This document shows positions 35,277-44,262 of a DNA stretch of 64,000 nt, in pieces. The stretch lies in contig JACOEM010000001.1 of assembly GCA_024998565.1 (NCBI GenBank), positions 62,001 to 126,000 of the forward strand, written 5' to 3'. The notes under the pieces are model-generated. The model saw nothing but the letters and a program-made list of their open reading frames with translations, did no database searches and was not told the origin of the DNA. A program made the translations under genes and the position numbers. The stretch's first letter is position 1. The number at the start of each line of letters is the position of its first letter. This DNA comes from Nitrospira sp. (GTDB lineage Bacteria; Nitrospirota; Nitrospiria; Nitrospirales; Nitrospiraceae).

Positions 35277-36151
35277 GCCTGTGCGTCCTCCCCCTCGTGC
35301 GCTTCGTTCTCCTGCTCGCCGGTGGCCTCTGCCTCGACCGTTTTGTTCGGACGAGACCACCAGCCCTCTTCGACCTTTCTTGCGACGGTCAGGAAACCCG
35401 AATGCGCCACCATACGATGATCGGGCCGGACACTCCGCCCCTGAATCGACCAGGTCCGCAACAACGTTTCAAAGGTTTCGATCATGCCGAATACCGACGT
35501 GCGCTCCAGTGCATCCACGGTTTGCATGACCTGGGGGATGGTCGGCACGAAACTCAAATAAATGCCGCCCGAGCGCAGGACTTTCGCCGCATGCGGCACC
35601 ACCTGCCAGGGTTCCGGCAAATCCAGCACCAGACGATCGAACAAGCGGCCGTCTTCCAGCACATCGATGCCCTCGTAGGCATTCTTGCGACAGGGCATGA
35701 GGGTAGACACGGGCCCCATATAGCGTTCGATGTTGGTCAATGCCGTACGGGCAAAATCGTCACGGGCTTCGTAGGTGACGACCAGGCCGGTCGGCCCCAC
35801 GGCGCGCAACAACGCCATGGTGAGCGCTCCGGACCCGGTTCCGGCCTCGAAGACCCGCGCGCCGGGATAGACATCCGCCCACATCGGGATCAACGACAGG
35901 TCTTTGGGATAGAGTACCTGCGCCCCGCGAGGCATTTTCAGGACATATTCCCCGAAGGTCGGCCGGAGCGCGAGAAACCGTTTGCCCTTCGAGAGGGTCA
36001 CCACGGTGCCGTCCGGCTTGCCGATGAGCTCATCGTGCGGAATCGTTTCGCCGCTGAAGTGATAGATATCCCCGGCTTTCAATGTCAGGGCATATTGCCG
36101 GCCCTTTTTGTCGACCAGATGAACACGTTCGCCGTTTTGTAGTTGTGACAT
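35273..36151 (-). CDS. trmI: tRNA (adenine(58)-N1)-methyltransferase
   Basis: Methylates A58 in the T loop of tRNAs using S-adenosylmethionine. 292 residues; N-terminal beta domain, then VFEAGTGSGALT for SAM binding, TYEARDDFA, and VLDLPEPWQV as the catalytic Asp-Leu-Pro motif. The C-terminal 25 residues are an acidic tail not typical of the family. It heads a short run with the SDR gene. Confidence 0.92.
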   Translation of the reverse strand: MSQLQNGERVHLVDKKGRQYALTLKAGDIYHFSGETIPHDELIGKPDGTVVTLSKGKRFLALRPTFGEYVLKMPRGAQVLYPKDLSLIPMWADVYPGARVFEAGTGSGALTMALLRAVGPTGLVVTYEARDDFARTALTNIERYMGPVSTLMPCRKNAYEGIDVLEDGRLFDRLVLDLPEPWQVVPHAAKVLRSGGIYLSFVPTIPQVMQTVDALERTSVFGMIETFETLLRTWSIQGRSVRPDHRMVAHSGFLTVARKVEEGWWSRPNKTVEAEATGEQENEAHEGEDAQA

Positions 36152-36449
36152 AGTCCGGCATTCTAGGAGACTGCCGACGGGTTTTCAACCGAATCACCGG
36201 TGACGCGCTTCCGGCAGGCCGCTTCGCCGCGCCTCTTGACACTGCGAGGAGCGGCCCTATCTCGTCCCATGGGCAATCCGGATTGCCCGCTGTCTCGTAA
36301 TACCACTGAGTGAATGAGTCGAGAGCAGGGACGAACGACGGCGAATCCTTTTCTTACCCCCCTGTCTCTAATGTAGTAGTGGAACAGGCAGCCTCTCCAA
36401 GCTGTACCATAAGCGAACCTCCCCAGGACGGGGAAGAGGGGTGACAACA
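36152..36449. other. Divergent promoter region trmI / sigma factor
   Basis: About 300 bp without a gene. It contains the promoters for both divergent units; no consensus -35/-10 pair was clear. A GC-rich stretch 36230-36300 has no evident hairpin. Confidence 0.35.
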
Positions 36450-37709
36450 ATGAAAGATGCGCTCGCGATTCAAGACGATACAGACCCGACGGTTGCGGCT
36501 GAGGTGGACCCGGATGCCGATGACCCGGAAGCCAGCACGCTGCTGGACAGCATCGTGCAAGGCAACCAGGCGGAGACCGAAGCAGACTCCGAGGACTCGG
36601 CGCCTGAGAAGCCTGCGCGCTCGGCCTCTTCGCCCTTTCTCCTGGAATCCCTCTACTTCCGTTCGTTCGGCGAACGCGCGCTGCTCGAACGGGATGAAGA
36701 GATTGCCCTGGCGAAACAACTTGACCTCGGCACACGCCAAATCCGGCAGACCCTTCAGCAAGCGGTCAAAGCCGGCGGCCGCCTGAAACGAACCGATCGC
36801 ACGGCCGAGTGTCTCGAAACACTCAAAACAGTGCGCCGCCTGAGCGGTCTGTCGGCCACCGTGCTCAATCAGGCCGAACGCGCACTGGAAGAACTTCAAC
36901 TGGACGCCACCACCGGCGGCAGAGTTCCCGTCTCGGTCCGCAGGGAACTGGATGCGGCCTTGACGCAATTGAAAGCCTCGCGCATCACCCTGGAAACGGC
37001 CAAAGACGAGCTGGTGCGCTGCAACCTTCGCCTGGTTGTGAATGTGGCCAAACATTACACCGGACGCGGCCTGACCCTGTTGGATCTGGTCCAGGAAGGT
37101 AATATCGGATTAATGAAAGCCGCTGAGCGGTACCAGCACCGGAAGGGGTTCAAGTTCAGTACCTATGCGACGTGGTGGATCCGGCAGGGCATCACCAGAT
37201 CCCTGGCCGATCAGTCACGCACCATCAGGATTCCTGTGCACCAGACGGAAGCTTCGAACCGCATTCTCAGGGCCTCGCGCCGTCTCGTCCAACAGTTAGG
37301 ACGACAGCCGCGCCTGGAAGAAGTGGCCTCCACCATGCGGATGCGCCCCGATCGGCTGCATGAGACCATTCAGGCCTTCCAGGAACCGGTGGCACTCGAG
37401 CATCGAGTCGGAGATGGCGGCACGGAGCTGGGCGAACTGCTACCGGACCAGCAGGCGGTCCCGCCGGACGCCCATGTGAACCGCACGGAGCTCACCCGTG
37501 AAATGGATCGCATTCTCGGCACCTTGACCCCCAGAGAGCAAACCGTCATCCGGTTACGGTTCGGGATCGGGGAAGACCAGGCGCGTACACTGGAACAGGT
37601 CGGGCAGCATCTGTCGGTCACTCGCGAACGGATTCGGCAGATCGAAGCCAAGGCCCTCAAGAAGCTCAAGACCCCGATGGTCAAGGAGATGTTCGCGGCC
37701 ATCAAATAA
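36450..37709 (+). CDS. Sigma-70 family RNA polymerase sigma factor
   Basis: A 419-residue group 1/2 sigma factor. Residues 1-60 are acidic (DPDADDPEAS, EADSEDSAPE); region 1.2 from about 60; region 2 (about 185-265) has LVVNVAKHYTGRGLTLLDLV and YATWWIRQGITR; region 3 follows, and region 4 ends LSVTRERIRQIEAKALKKL. Length and the short N-terminal part suggest an RpoS-like or alternative housekeeping-type factor, not full RpoD. ATG 36450 has AGAGGGG eight bases upstream. Promoter choice cannot be read. Confidence 0.88.
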   Translation: MKDALAIQDDTDPTVAAEVDPDADDPEASTLLDSIVQGNQAETEADSEDSAPEKPARSASSPFLLESLYFRSFGERALLERDEEIALAKQLDLGTRQIRQTLQQAVKAGGRLKRTDRTAECLETLKTVRRLSGLSATVLNQAERALEELQLDATTGGRVPVSVRRELDAALTQLKASRITLETAKDELVRCNLRLVVNVAKHYTGRGLTLLDLVQEGNIGLMKAAERYQHRKGFKFSTYATWWIRQGITRSLADQSRTIRIPVHQTEASNRILRASRRLVQQLGRQPRLEEVASTMRMRPDRLHETIQAFQEPVALEHRVGDGGTELGELLPDQQAVPPDAHVNRTELTREMDRILGTLTPREQTVIRLRFGIGEDQARTLEQVGQHLSVTRERIRQIEAKALKKLKTPMVKEMFAAIK

Positions 37710-37739
37710 CCACGACCTGTTTCATACGGCAGCGCGATG

Positions 37740-37771
37740 CGGGCGAGGGTGACACCTCGCCCGTGTTGTTT
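37740..37771 (+). terminator. Terminator candidate after sigma factor
   Basis: Stem CGGGCGAGG/CCTCGCCCG with a six-base loop, followed by TGTTGTTT. Begins 31 nt after the sigma-factor stop. Confidence 0.55.
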
Positions 37772-37836
37772 GAGCCGCGCTTTCGCCATGCATCCTATTG
37801 TGAGAGAATGCGGCAACGGAGGAACGGCTCTCCCCT

Positions 37837-38910
37837 ATGCTGACAGCCCCCTATAGTCGCAACGGCGCCCGGCCTGATCGGACACGATGGTTCGCCTGGG
37901 GCCTTTTCTCACTCTCCCTCCTCAGCCTCTGCACGCCGGCGAACGGCGCAGGCCACAATCCCAATGAATCGACCTCGCTCACGGAACTGTCGGTACCCGC
38001 CGTCGTAGCCAAAGTCCGTCCGTCGGTCGTCACCGTGCTCACGCGTGGCATTCCCCAGGGAGGCTCCCAACACGGGGCCCCGCCGGGCTCCGGCTCCGGC
38101 GTGATCCTCGATGCCGGCGGGCACATCTTGACCAATAACCATCTGGTGCAGGGCGTGACCAGCGTCGTGGTGGGACTCTCGACCGGCCGGCTCACACCGG
38201 GGCGAGTCGTCGCTCGTGATTTTCTGCTCGATCTCGCCCTCGTCAGAATCACCGCTCCGGATCTGGTTCCGGCCGAATTCAGCCGGCGCACGTCCTTCGA
38301 AATCGGTGAAACTGTGATCGCTATCGGGAACCCCCTCGCCCTGAAGGGAGGTTCCACCGTCACGGTCGGCGTCATCAGCGCACTCGATCGCTCGGTGCTC
38401 ACGCCGGAGGGAGAGACCCTGTACGATCTGCTCCAAACGGATGCCGCGATCAACCCGGGGAACAGCGGTGGCCCGTTGGTTGATCGATACGGTCAGGTCG
38501 TGGGCATCAATGTCGCGATCGCTCCTTCCGCGCAGGCCATCAGTTACGCCATTGCCATGGAGGCGGTGACGCCCCATCTTCAATCCATGATGGATCGCGG
38601 CTCCGTCCTGCGGCCGGACCTCGGCTTGATACCGCTGACGATCACCCCGAGTGTCGCCGCGAGCTTCGATCTGGAGAGTGACCGGGGCATCCTCGTGCTC
38701 TCGGTGGATCCAGCCAAACCGGCCGGGCGAGCCGGATTGCAATCCGGGGATGTGGTGACCGCCATCGATAACCATCCGCTCTACAACATCGGAGATTTCT
38801 GGCACACCGTGAGTCGCGCAAGCGACCAGATGTCGTTTCAGATCACCACGCAAGGGAAGGCCGGCACGGGCACCATTACTGTGTCACGTCCCGGTCCGGC
38901 TCGGCCGTAA
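37837..38910 (+). CDS. HtrA/DegS-like periplasmic serine protease
   Basis: 357 residues: signal sequence or anchor (about 20-38), a trypsin-like domain with catalytic His in LTNNHLVQGV, Asp in LDLALVRI and Ser in NPGNSGGPL, and one PDZ domain (about 260-350) containing GILVLSVDPAKPAGRAGLQ. One PDZ domain is the DegS layout. Such proteases handle misfolded envelope proteins or release anti-sigma factors; adjacency to the sigma-factor gene is suggestive but no anti-sigma gene is next to it. Confidence 0.88.
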   Translation: MLTAPYSRNGARPDRTRWFAWGLFSLSLLSLCTPANGAGHNPNESTSLTELSVPAVVAKVRPSVVTVLTRGIPQGGSQHGAPPGSGSGVILDAGGHILTNNHLVQGVTSVVVGLSTGRLTPGRVVARDFLLDLALVRITAPDLVPAEFSRRTSFEIGETVIAIGNPLALKGGSTVTVGVISALDRSVLTPEGETLYDLLQTDAAINPGNSGGPLVDRYGQVVGINVAIAPSAQAISYAIAMEAVTPHLQSMMDRGSVLRPDLGLIPLTITPSVAASFDLESDRGILVLSVDPAKPAGRAGLQSGDVVTAIDNHPLYNIGDFWHTVSRASDQMSFQITTQGKAGTGTITVSRPGPARP

Positions 38911-38913
38911 CCC

Positions 38914-39741
38914 ATGAAACTCGATCAGCCCAGCCAGACGGAATCCGCGCAGCCGATCTCGAAGGTGTCTACACAGGCTCAGCCGCCCCGAGCGGGCATC
39001 CTGATACGCTGCGAGCCCCTCCCCTACGAGATAGCCTGGAGTCTGCAGCGTGCCTGCCGGGCCGAGCGTGCGGCCGACCGTTGCGAGGATCTGCTCCTGC
39101 TCCTGGAACACCCTCCCGTGTTTACCGTAGGCCGCACGACGCAAGACCAGCATTGGCCCGGAGAGAGCCGCCTGACGCAGGAATCAGGCATCCCCGTGAT
39201 TCGCACGGAGCGCGGCGGGTCGATCACCTACCACGGACCGGGCCAGTTGATCGGCTATCCCGTTCTCCGCCTTTCCGATTTCTGTGCCGGACCGAAGGCC
39301 TATGTGCATCGATTGGAAGACGTGATCATCAGCACTCTGGCCGAGTGGGGCATTGCCGGACATCGTCGGGAGCGGCTGCCTGGAGTATGGGTCGGAGGGG
39401 ACATCCCGTCGAAAATCGCCTCGATCGGCGTGCGCATTTCGCAAGGCGTCACGACGCATGGTTTCGCGCTGAATGTCTGCTTGGACCTAGCGCCGTTTTC
39501 CCACATCGTCCCCTGCGGAATTGCCGACTGCCGAGTGACGTCTATGGCGGCACTCTTAGGAGAAGCGCCCGAGATGGGCGCAGTCCAGGAAAGGCTGGCT
39601 GCCAATTTTGCTGAACGGTTTCATCTGGCCTGGACAGAACGCATCGGGCCGGATCGGTTTTTGGCTCTGAGCGACGCCTCACCGACGATTGCTCAGGGGT
39701 CTCTCCCTCCGCGCGCTACTCACCAGCAAGGAGTTACGTGA
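38914..39741 (+). CDS. lipB: Octanoyl-[ACP]:protein N-octanoyltransferase
   Basis: Transfers octanoate from ACP to lipoyl domains, the first step of lipoate assembly. 275 residues with a 25-residue N-terminal extension. RGGSITYHGPGQLIGYP is the substrate pocket, and the catalytic Cys lies in IVPCGIADCRVTS, with Lys in SKIASIGVRI. The TGA stop shares its A with the ATG of gdhA, so they are read together. The start has a weak ribosome site. Confidence 0.93.
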   Translation: MKLDQPSQTESAQPISKVSTQAQPPRAGILIRCEPLPYEIAWSLQRACRAERAADRCEDLLLLLEHPPVFTVGRTTQDQHWPGESRLTQESGIPVIRTERGGSITYHGPGQLIGYPVLRLSDFCAGPKAYVHRLEDVIISTLAEWGIAGHRRERLPGVWVGGDIPSKIASIGVRISQGVTTHGFALNVCLDLAPFSHIVPCGIADCRVTSMAALLGEAPEMGAVQERLAANFAERFHLAWTERIGPDRFLALSDASPTIAQGSLPPRATHQQGVT

Positions 39742-40997
39742 TGAACGAATTCGATACCCACACCTTTCGGCTTGCCGTTGCCCAGTTTAATGAAGCGGCA
39801 GAATCCATGCGCCTCGACACCAACCTGCGTGAGCGCTTAAAACTGCCGCAACGCTCCCTGCTGGTCAGCATACCGGTGAAGATGGACGACGGGCATGTGG
39901 AAGTGTTTACGGGATACCGTGTCCAGCACGATTCCGCGCGAGGCCCCTGCAAGGGCGGCATCCGATATCATCCGGACGTGAATCTTGGCGAGGTGGCCGC
40001 GCTGGCCATGTGGATGACCTGGAAATGTGCCGTGGCGGATCTTCCCTATGGCGGCGCGAAAGGCGGCGTGAAGGTGGATCCCCAAAAGCTGTCCCGCGGG
40101 GAACTGCAACGTCTGACCCGACGGTACGCGGCGGAAATTTTCCCATTGATCGGCCCGGACAAAGATGTCCCGGCACCCGATGTGGGGACGGACCAGCAGG
40201 TCATGGCCTGGATCATGGATACCTACAGTCAGCAGGTCGGCTATGCGGTGCAAGGAGTCGTCACAGGCAAGCCGCTTTCGATCGGCGGCAGCCTGGGCCG
40301 GGAGGAAGCGACCGGTCGCGGCGTCTCCTACGTCACACTGGAAGCCTTGCAGCACCTGAAGATTGATATCTCCCAAGCGACTGTCGCCGTTCAGGGGTTC
40401 GGCAATGTCGGCTCGAATACCGCCCTCATCTTGCAACAAGCGGGAGCGCGGATCGTGGCTGTAAGCGACGTCGGCGGCGGATTGTACAACCCCAAGGGCC
40501 TGGACATCGCCGAGGTGCTCCATCGCTATCGCGACAAACACGAACCGTTACGCGAGATCAAGCTGGGCGAATCCATCACCAACGAAGAATTGCTGCAGCT
40601 CGATTGTACGGTGTTGGTTCCCGCCGCGCTCTCCGAACAAATCACCGAAGCCAATGCGTCACAATTGCGCTGCAGAATTCTCGCGGAGGGTGCGAACGGG
40701 CCGACGACGTTGGAGGCCGACCGCATCCTGACCGACAAGGGTGTCTTTATCATTCCCGACATTCTGGCCAACTCGGGCGGCGTGATCGTCTCTTACTTTG
40801 AATGGGTGCAGGACGTGCAGCGCTTTTTCTGGAAAGCCAAGGATATTCAAGACCGGCTGCAGGACATCATCACCAGTGCCTTCCATCGAACCCTGCGTTT
40901 CTCCGTGGAGAAACGGACGACGATGCGTATGGCGGCCTTGATGTCGGGCATCGACAAGGTGGCCCAGGCGCATCTCCAACGCGGGCTCTACCCCTAG
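39741..40997 (+). CDS. gdhA: Glutamate dehydrogenase (Glu/Leu/Phe/Val family)
   Basis: Interconverts glutamate with 2-oxoglutarate and ammonia. 418 residues, the size of hexameric NAD(P) enzymes of this class. The substrate motif GPCKGGIRYHP and catalytic Lys region PYGGAKGG, then GFGNVGSN (cofactor loop) are intact, and the C-terminal domain ends with typical helices. AAGGAG lies 7 nt before ATG 39741. Coupled to lipB by a one-base overlap; cofactor preference is not certain from sequence. Confidence 0.92.
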   Translation: MNEFDTHTFRLAVAQFNEAAESMRLDTNLRERLKLPQRSLLVSIPVKMDDGHVEVFTGYRVQHDSARGPCKGGIRYHPDVNLGEVAALAMWMTWKCAVADLPYGGAKGGVKVDPQKLSRGELQRLTRRYAAEIFPLIGPDKDVPAPDVGTDQQVMAWIMDTYSQQVGYAVQGVVTGKPLSIGGSLGREEATGRGVSYVTLEALQHLKIDISQATVAVQGFGNVGSNTALILQQAGARIVAVSDVGGGLYNPKGLDIAEVLHRYRDKHEPLREIKLGESITNEELLQLDCTVLVPAALSEQITEANASQLRCRILAEGANGPTTLEADRILTDKGVFIIPDILANSGGVIVSYFEWVQDVQRFFWKAKDIQDRLQDIITSAFHRTLRFSVEKRTTMRMAALMSGIDKVAQAHLQRGLYP

Positions 40998-41024
40998 CAG
41001 CATACCGAAGACCTCGCTCATGCC

Positions 41025-41411
41025 ATGACACGGTATATACTCGCGGCGATCGCCGGAATCTGGATGGCCGACGGCCTCGCCTTGCTGACGGTCCCCCTGC
41101 TCGTCATCCAACGAGTTCAGGAGTCCCTCCTGCACAGCCCACAACTGCTCCGCTGGGAAGCCGTCGGTATCGGTCTTGGAGCCATTCTGATCTTCTGGTC
41201 GGGGCCGATTCCCTATCAGCCGCTGTGGTGGATCACCGGCAGCGCCATGATCGTCAAAGGCTGTTTCCTCACATGGGGACCCGACGCATGGCGCACGCCG
41301 CTGCTGGATTGGTGTTTCTCCCGCGAAGCCATCGACTACCGGTTCTTCGGACTGTGGCTGTGCATGCTTGCCGTTCTGTTACTGCATGCGGTAGGGTTGC
41401 TCCACGGGTAA
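41025..41411 (+). CDS. Four-helix membrane protein, hypothetical
   Basis: 128 residues with four hydrophobic segments (about 3-27, 44-60, 68-84 and 108-126), enriched in Trp and Leu. No signal motif or cofactor site. No family recognised. It follows gdhA by 27 nt on the same strand and could be co-transcribed with it. Confidence 0.6.
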   Translation: MTRYILAAIAGIWMADGLALLTVPLLVIQRVQESLLHSPQLLRWEAVGIGLGAILIFWSGPIPYQPLWWITGSAMIVKGCFLTWGPDAWRTPLLDWCFSREAIDYRFFGLWLCMLAVLLLHAVGLLHG

Positions 41412-41448
41412 TTCGTGCTTACAGCCGACCGCGGTCGAGACCATCGTC

Positions 41449-41742
41449 ATGAGTCACCACACCATCGCTTCACTCTGGGAGGAACACAGCCGCGAGGGCT
41501 GGCCCCGTTTTTCCAGCCCGAACGAAGGACAATTGATGACGCTGGATACCGTCATCGGCGGCTGTGCCGTGTTTTACCTCGACGGGCAGGATGAAATGGA
41601 CAGTCAACGCATCGCGATACTCCAGGACTGCATCGCCGACCTGGATAACTTGCTCGATGACCTGGCCGAAGACAGCTTGGGCTATTTTCAACGACTCCGC
41701 CGACTTGCGACCGCCCTCGTCCAGCTGAATCCAGGGACCTGA
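41449..41742 (+). CDS. Hypothetical acidic protein, 97 residues
   Basis: A soluble protein with a central beta-like part (GGCAVFYLDGQDEMDS) and an acidic helix at the C-terminus (DCIADLDNLLDDLAED). No family recognised. The gene follows the membrane-protein gene by 37 nt. Codon use resembles that of the neighbours, so it is likely real. Confidence 0.55.
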   Translation: MSHHTIASLWEEHSREGWPRFSSPNEGQLMTLDTVIGGCAVFYLDGQDEMDSQRIAILQDCIADLDNLLDDLAEDSLGYFQRLRRLATALVQLNPGT

Positions 41743-41761
41743 CCAGCAGCACCGCGAGAAG

Positions 41762-41795
41762 CAGCGGGGACCGACCGGTAGGCCCGCCCCCGCTG
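41762..41795. terminator. Hairpin between convergent genes
   Basis: CAGCGGGG and CCCCGCTG separated by 18 nt between the stops at 41742 and 41804. It could end transcription from both sides, but there is no U-run. Confidence 0.3.
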
Positions 41796-41803
41796 TGGGT
41801 TCC

Positions 41804-42286
41804 CTACGGCACCTCGACGATATCTTTCTTCATCGGACCAAGCAGCCCCAGCAATTCACCTTTCTCACCGGCCGGCACGTTAAACTTGTCGAGCGCGGCG
41901 ACAAGATCCTGAACCAGGGCTCCAAAATCCGCACTGCTGATCTGCATCCCCAGGTGCGTGCTTTTCATGTCGCGGCCGCGATAGCTGCAGGGACCACCCG
42001 TCGCGCCGCACACTTGATCGACCAAGTGCCCCTTCAACTTGGGGATGTCCGTCGTCGCAAAGCGGCTATTGATCCGCCCATCCGCCGCCACATTGGCCAC
42101 AAATTGATCCACCACCGCCGTAATGGCAGGCTTTCCTCCCAACCGGTCATAGAGGGACTTTGTTGCCGTCGCGCCGGCCACCGGGCGCCCGGCTCCTTCC
42201 AGACTCCCGGTATTCGCGCAACCGGCCAGCACCACCAGTGCACTGAGTACCATGGCGCCCATTCCAACACGCTTCGATATCATCAT
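41804..42286 (-). CDS. Lipoprotein group 1 truncated hemoglobin
   Basis: 160 residues: lipoprotein signal (lipobox VLAGC near residue 23) and a truncated-globin domain from about 44. SLYDRLGGKPAI opens helix B, FATTD and LKGHLVDQVCGATGGPC lie in the E region, and MKSTHLGMQIS matches the proximal-His F helix. Family members bind oxygen or NO; this one would sit in an envelope membrane. Two adjacent ATGs (42286, 42283) follow GGGGGGG. Divergent from the LysR gene. Confidence 0.85.
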   Translation of the reverse strand: MMISKRVGMGAMVLSALVVLAGCANTGSLEGAGRPVAGATATKSLYDRLGGKPAITAVVDQFVANVAADGRINSRFATTDIPKLKGHLVDQVCGATGGPCSYRGRDMKSTHLGMQISSADFGALVQDLVAALDKFNVPAGEKGELLGLLGPMKKDIVEVP

Positions 42287-42464
42287 TCGCCCCCCCTTGT
42301 AATAGGTGACCGACTGCTGGCCATCCTCGACCCACCATGAGCCGGGGTTTTCAACCAGCGGCACCGGTTGACCCCAGACGATAGGGGAGATATGATCTAT
42401 TCGTCTAATATATTGTTTTCATATGTCCTATAGCTTTTCCATATAGCGAGAAGTAACAACCATC
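42287..42464. promoter_or_regulatory. AT-rich divergent regulatory region
   Basis: Between the globin and LysR genes. Positions 42390-42450 are unusually AT-rich, with CATATG and CCATATAG boxes about 15 nt apart that could be an inverted LysR binding site overlapping both promoters. By family rule LysR proteins often control a divergent gene; here the globin would be the target. Confidence 0.45.
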
Positions 42465-43412
42465 ATGGAATTGCGTCAAATTGAGTATTTCATGGCCGTG
42501 GCGGCCCACCAAAACTTTAGCCGCGCGGCAGAACATGTCCATGTCTCCCAACCTTCTCTCTCGATCCAAATCGGCGGCCTCGAAAAGGAACTGGGCACAC
42601 GCCTGTTCGACCGGCTCGGTCGGAAAGTCGTCCTGACTCAGGCCGGCGAGCTGTTTCATGTGCATGCGGAGCGGGCCTTGCGGGAGCTGGAGCAGGCTGA
42701 GCAGGTGGTGCAGGAGCTGCTAGGCGCAAAACGGGGCCGCTTGGTGGTGGGCGCACTCTCGACAGTCAACTCCTACCTCATCGCCCCGCTGGTCTCCCGA
42801 TTCAAACAACGCTTCCCCGACATCCACTTGCAAGTACACGCGCAGGCCTCGGCAGATGTCGTGAACGGACTGCTGTCGAATCGCCTCGACATCGGGATCT
42901 GTTTACTGCCGCTGACACATCCGCAACTGACGACCGTTCCGCTGTTCGAAGAACGATTGGCCCTGGTGGCCCCGGCAGGCATGCACATTGGGACACGTCG
43001 TGCACGCATGCAAGACCTCGCTCGGCTTCCCCTGGTCCTGATGCCGGTCGATTATTGTCTGCGCAAAATGGTTGAAGCCGAATGCGCCAAGGCGGGTGTG
43101 CATCCGCAGGTGGTGTTGGAAATGACCTCACCCGAAGGAATCCTTCAGGCTGTGGCCGAGGGAACGGGAGCCACGATTCTTCCCGAACTCTACGTCCGCT
43201 CGCGACTTCCCGGAATGGATCTCCAGGTGATCGATCTCTACGACCCCACTCCCCGTCATGCCGTCGGTTTGGCATATCTCACCTTGCGACACCGCGGACC
43301 GGCCGCTGAGGAGTTTGCCGCGATCTGCCAAACGACGATGCGGGACCTGCAGTCCGACCCCGAACAGTCCCAACGGAACCGGCCGAGAAAGCGGACGGCA
43401 CGACCCAAATAG
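42465..43412 (+). CDS. LysR-type transcriptional regulator
   Basis: 315 residues with the winged helix at the N-terminus (RQIEYFMAVAAHQNFSRAAE, SQPSLSIQIGGLEKELGTRL) and a C-terminal effector domain with LLPLTHPQLTTVPLFEERLAL. Closest in style to the CynR/OxyR/CbbR set, but the ligand cannot be assigned. The last 20 residues are a basic tail (RNRPRKRTARPK). Shares a promoter region with the globin gene. Confidence 0.9.
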   Translation: MELRQIEYFMAVAAHQNFSRAAEHVHVSQPSLSIQIGGLEKELGTRLFDRLGRKVVLTQAGELFHVHAERALRELEQAEQVVQELLGAKRGRLVVGALSTVNSYLIAPLVSRFKQRFPDIHLQVHAQASADVVNGLLSNRLDIGICLLPLTHPQLTTVPLFEERLALVAPAGMHIGTRRARMQDLARLPLVLMPVDYCLRKMVEAECAKAGVHPQVVLEMTSPEGILQAVAEGTGATILPELYVRSRLPGMDLQVIDLYDPTPRHAVGLAYLTLRHRGPAAEEFAAICQTTMRDLQSDPEQSQRNRPRKRTARPK

Positions 43413-43459
43413 CATCCCTCTCATCCGCCGCCACGCCAACTGAAAGACCGGCCTCGACC

Positions 43460-43489
43460 TTGAAAGTCAGACTGCCCGTTGGATAGAAT
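43460..43489 (+). promoter_or_regulatory. Predicted promoter upstream of exported protein
   Basis: TTGAAA (43460-43465), an 18-nt spacer, TAGAAT (43484-43489). The start codon at 43577 would follow a leader of about 80 nt. Confidence 0.5.
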
Positions 43490-43576
43490 GCCGTGTTTGC
43501 TGAGTCATCCCCCCGACATCCTGTACCAACTGTCAGAACGGTGTGAGTTCTGAGGATCTGTTCTAAGGAGGCCTTC

Positions 43577-44107
43577 ATGATGCAGCGCAAGTTGGCGTTC
43601 ACAGCCTTAACGGCGATGATAGGATCCCTGTACCTCGCTGCCATGGTGAGCGCCGGGCCTTATGAACTCAGCAAGGACGACTTGACCGACCCTAAAGGGA
43701 TTGCGAGCCAGGACGTGTCTCTCTTCGGGATCAAGCTGGGGGACGATGAAGGAAAAGCGCTGGATGGGCTGGTGAACGAAAAGATTCCCGGCATCAAGAC
43801 CGAACAAGAGGCGACATTTATTTTCCTGCTCGATCAACGGAAGCCGACCGGCCCGATGGCCGGGGTCAGAGTACAGGACGGAAAAGTCGATCTTATTTTC
43901 ATCAACAACCGCTTTGCCTATAAAACTCGCGGAATCTTTCGCAACGTCCTCAACAGCGAAAGTCCGGATGATGTGCGCAAGCTGCTCGGCAAAGAGGATT
44001 ACGGCGATGAAAACGTCATGGGCGCCATGCTCGCCTATGACAAGCAGGGCTTCCAGGTCAATTATCTCGGAAAAGATGTGAACGTGGAGTTTTCACTCCC
44101 TCGCTAA
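43577..44107 (+). CDS. Exported hypothetical protein, 176 residues
   Basis: Signal peptide to about residue 26 (LYLAAMVSAGPYE); the mature protein looks mixed alpha/beta with GIKLGDDEGKAL and DLIFINNRFAYKTRG, and no Cys. AAGGAGG lies 5 nt before ATG. Family not recognised. It stands alone, convergent with the carboxypeptidase gene. Confidence 0.6.
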   Translation: MMQRKLAFTALTAMIGSLYLAAMVSAGPYELSKDDLTDPKGIASQDVSLFGIKLGDDEGKALDGLVNEKIPGIKTEQEATFIFLLDQRKPTGPMAGVRVQDGKVDLIFINNRFAYKTRGIFRNVLNSESPDDVRKLLGKEDYGDENVMGAMLAYDKQGFQVNYLGKDVNVEFSLPR

Positions 44108-44174
44108 GACAGCCCAGTCGTCGGTTCTGTTCCACCGTGACTTCCCCTCTCACCGCCTGAAACCGTGAAGATCC

Positions 44175-44198
44175 GTGCCCAGCTTGCGACGGGCACAA
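44175..44198. terminator. Weak hairpin between convergent genes
   Basis: GTGCCC and GGGCAC separated by about ten bases, between stops at 44107 and 44263. Short stem, no clear U-run. Confidence 0.25.
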
Positions 44199-44262
44199 CC
44201 TTCCCCCGCTTGCTGCAGCACGCCCGACAGTTGCGAACCAATCCGGGAAGACCTAGAGGTAG

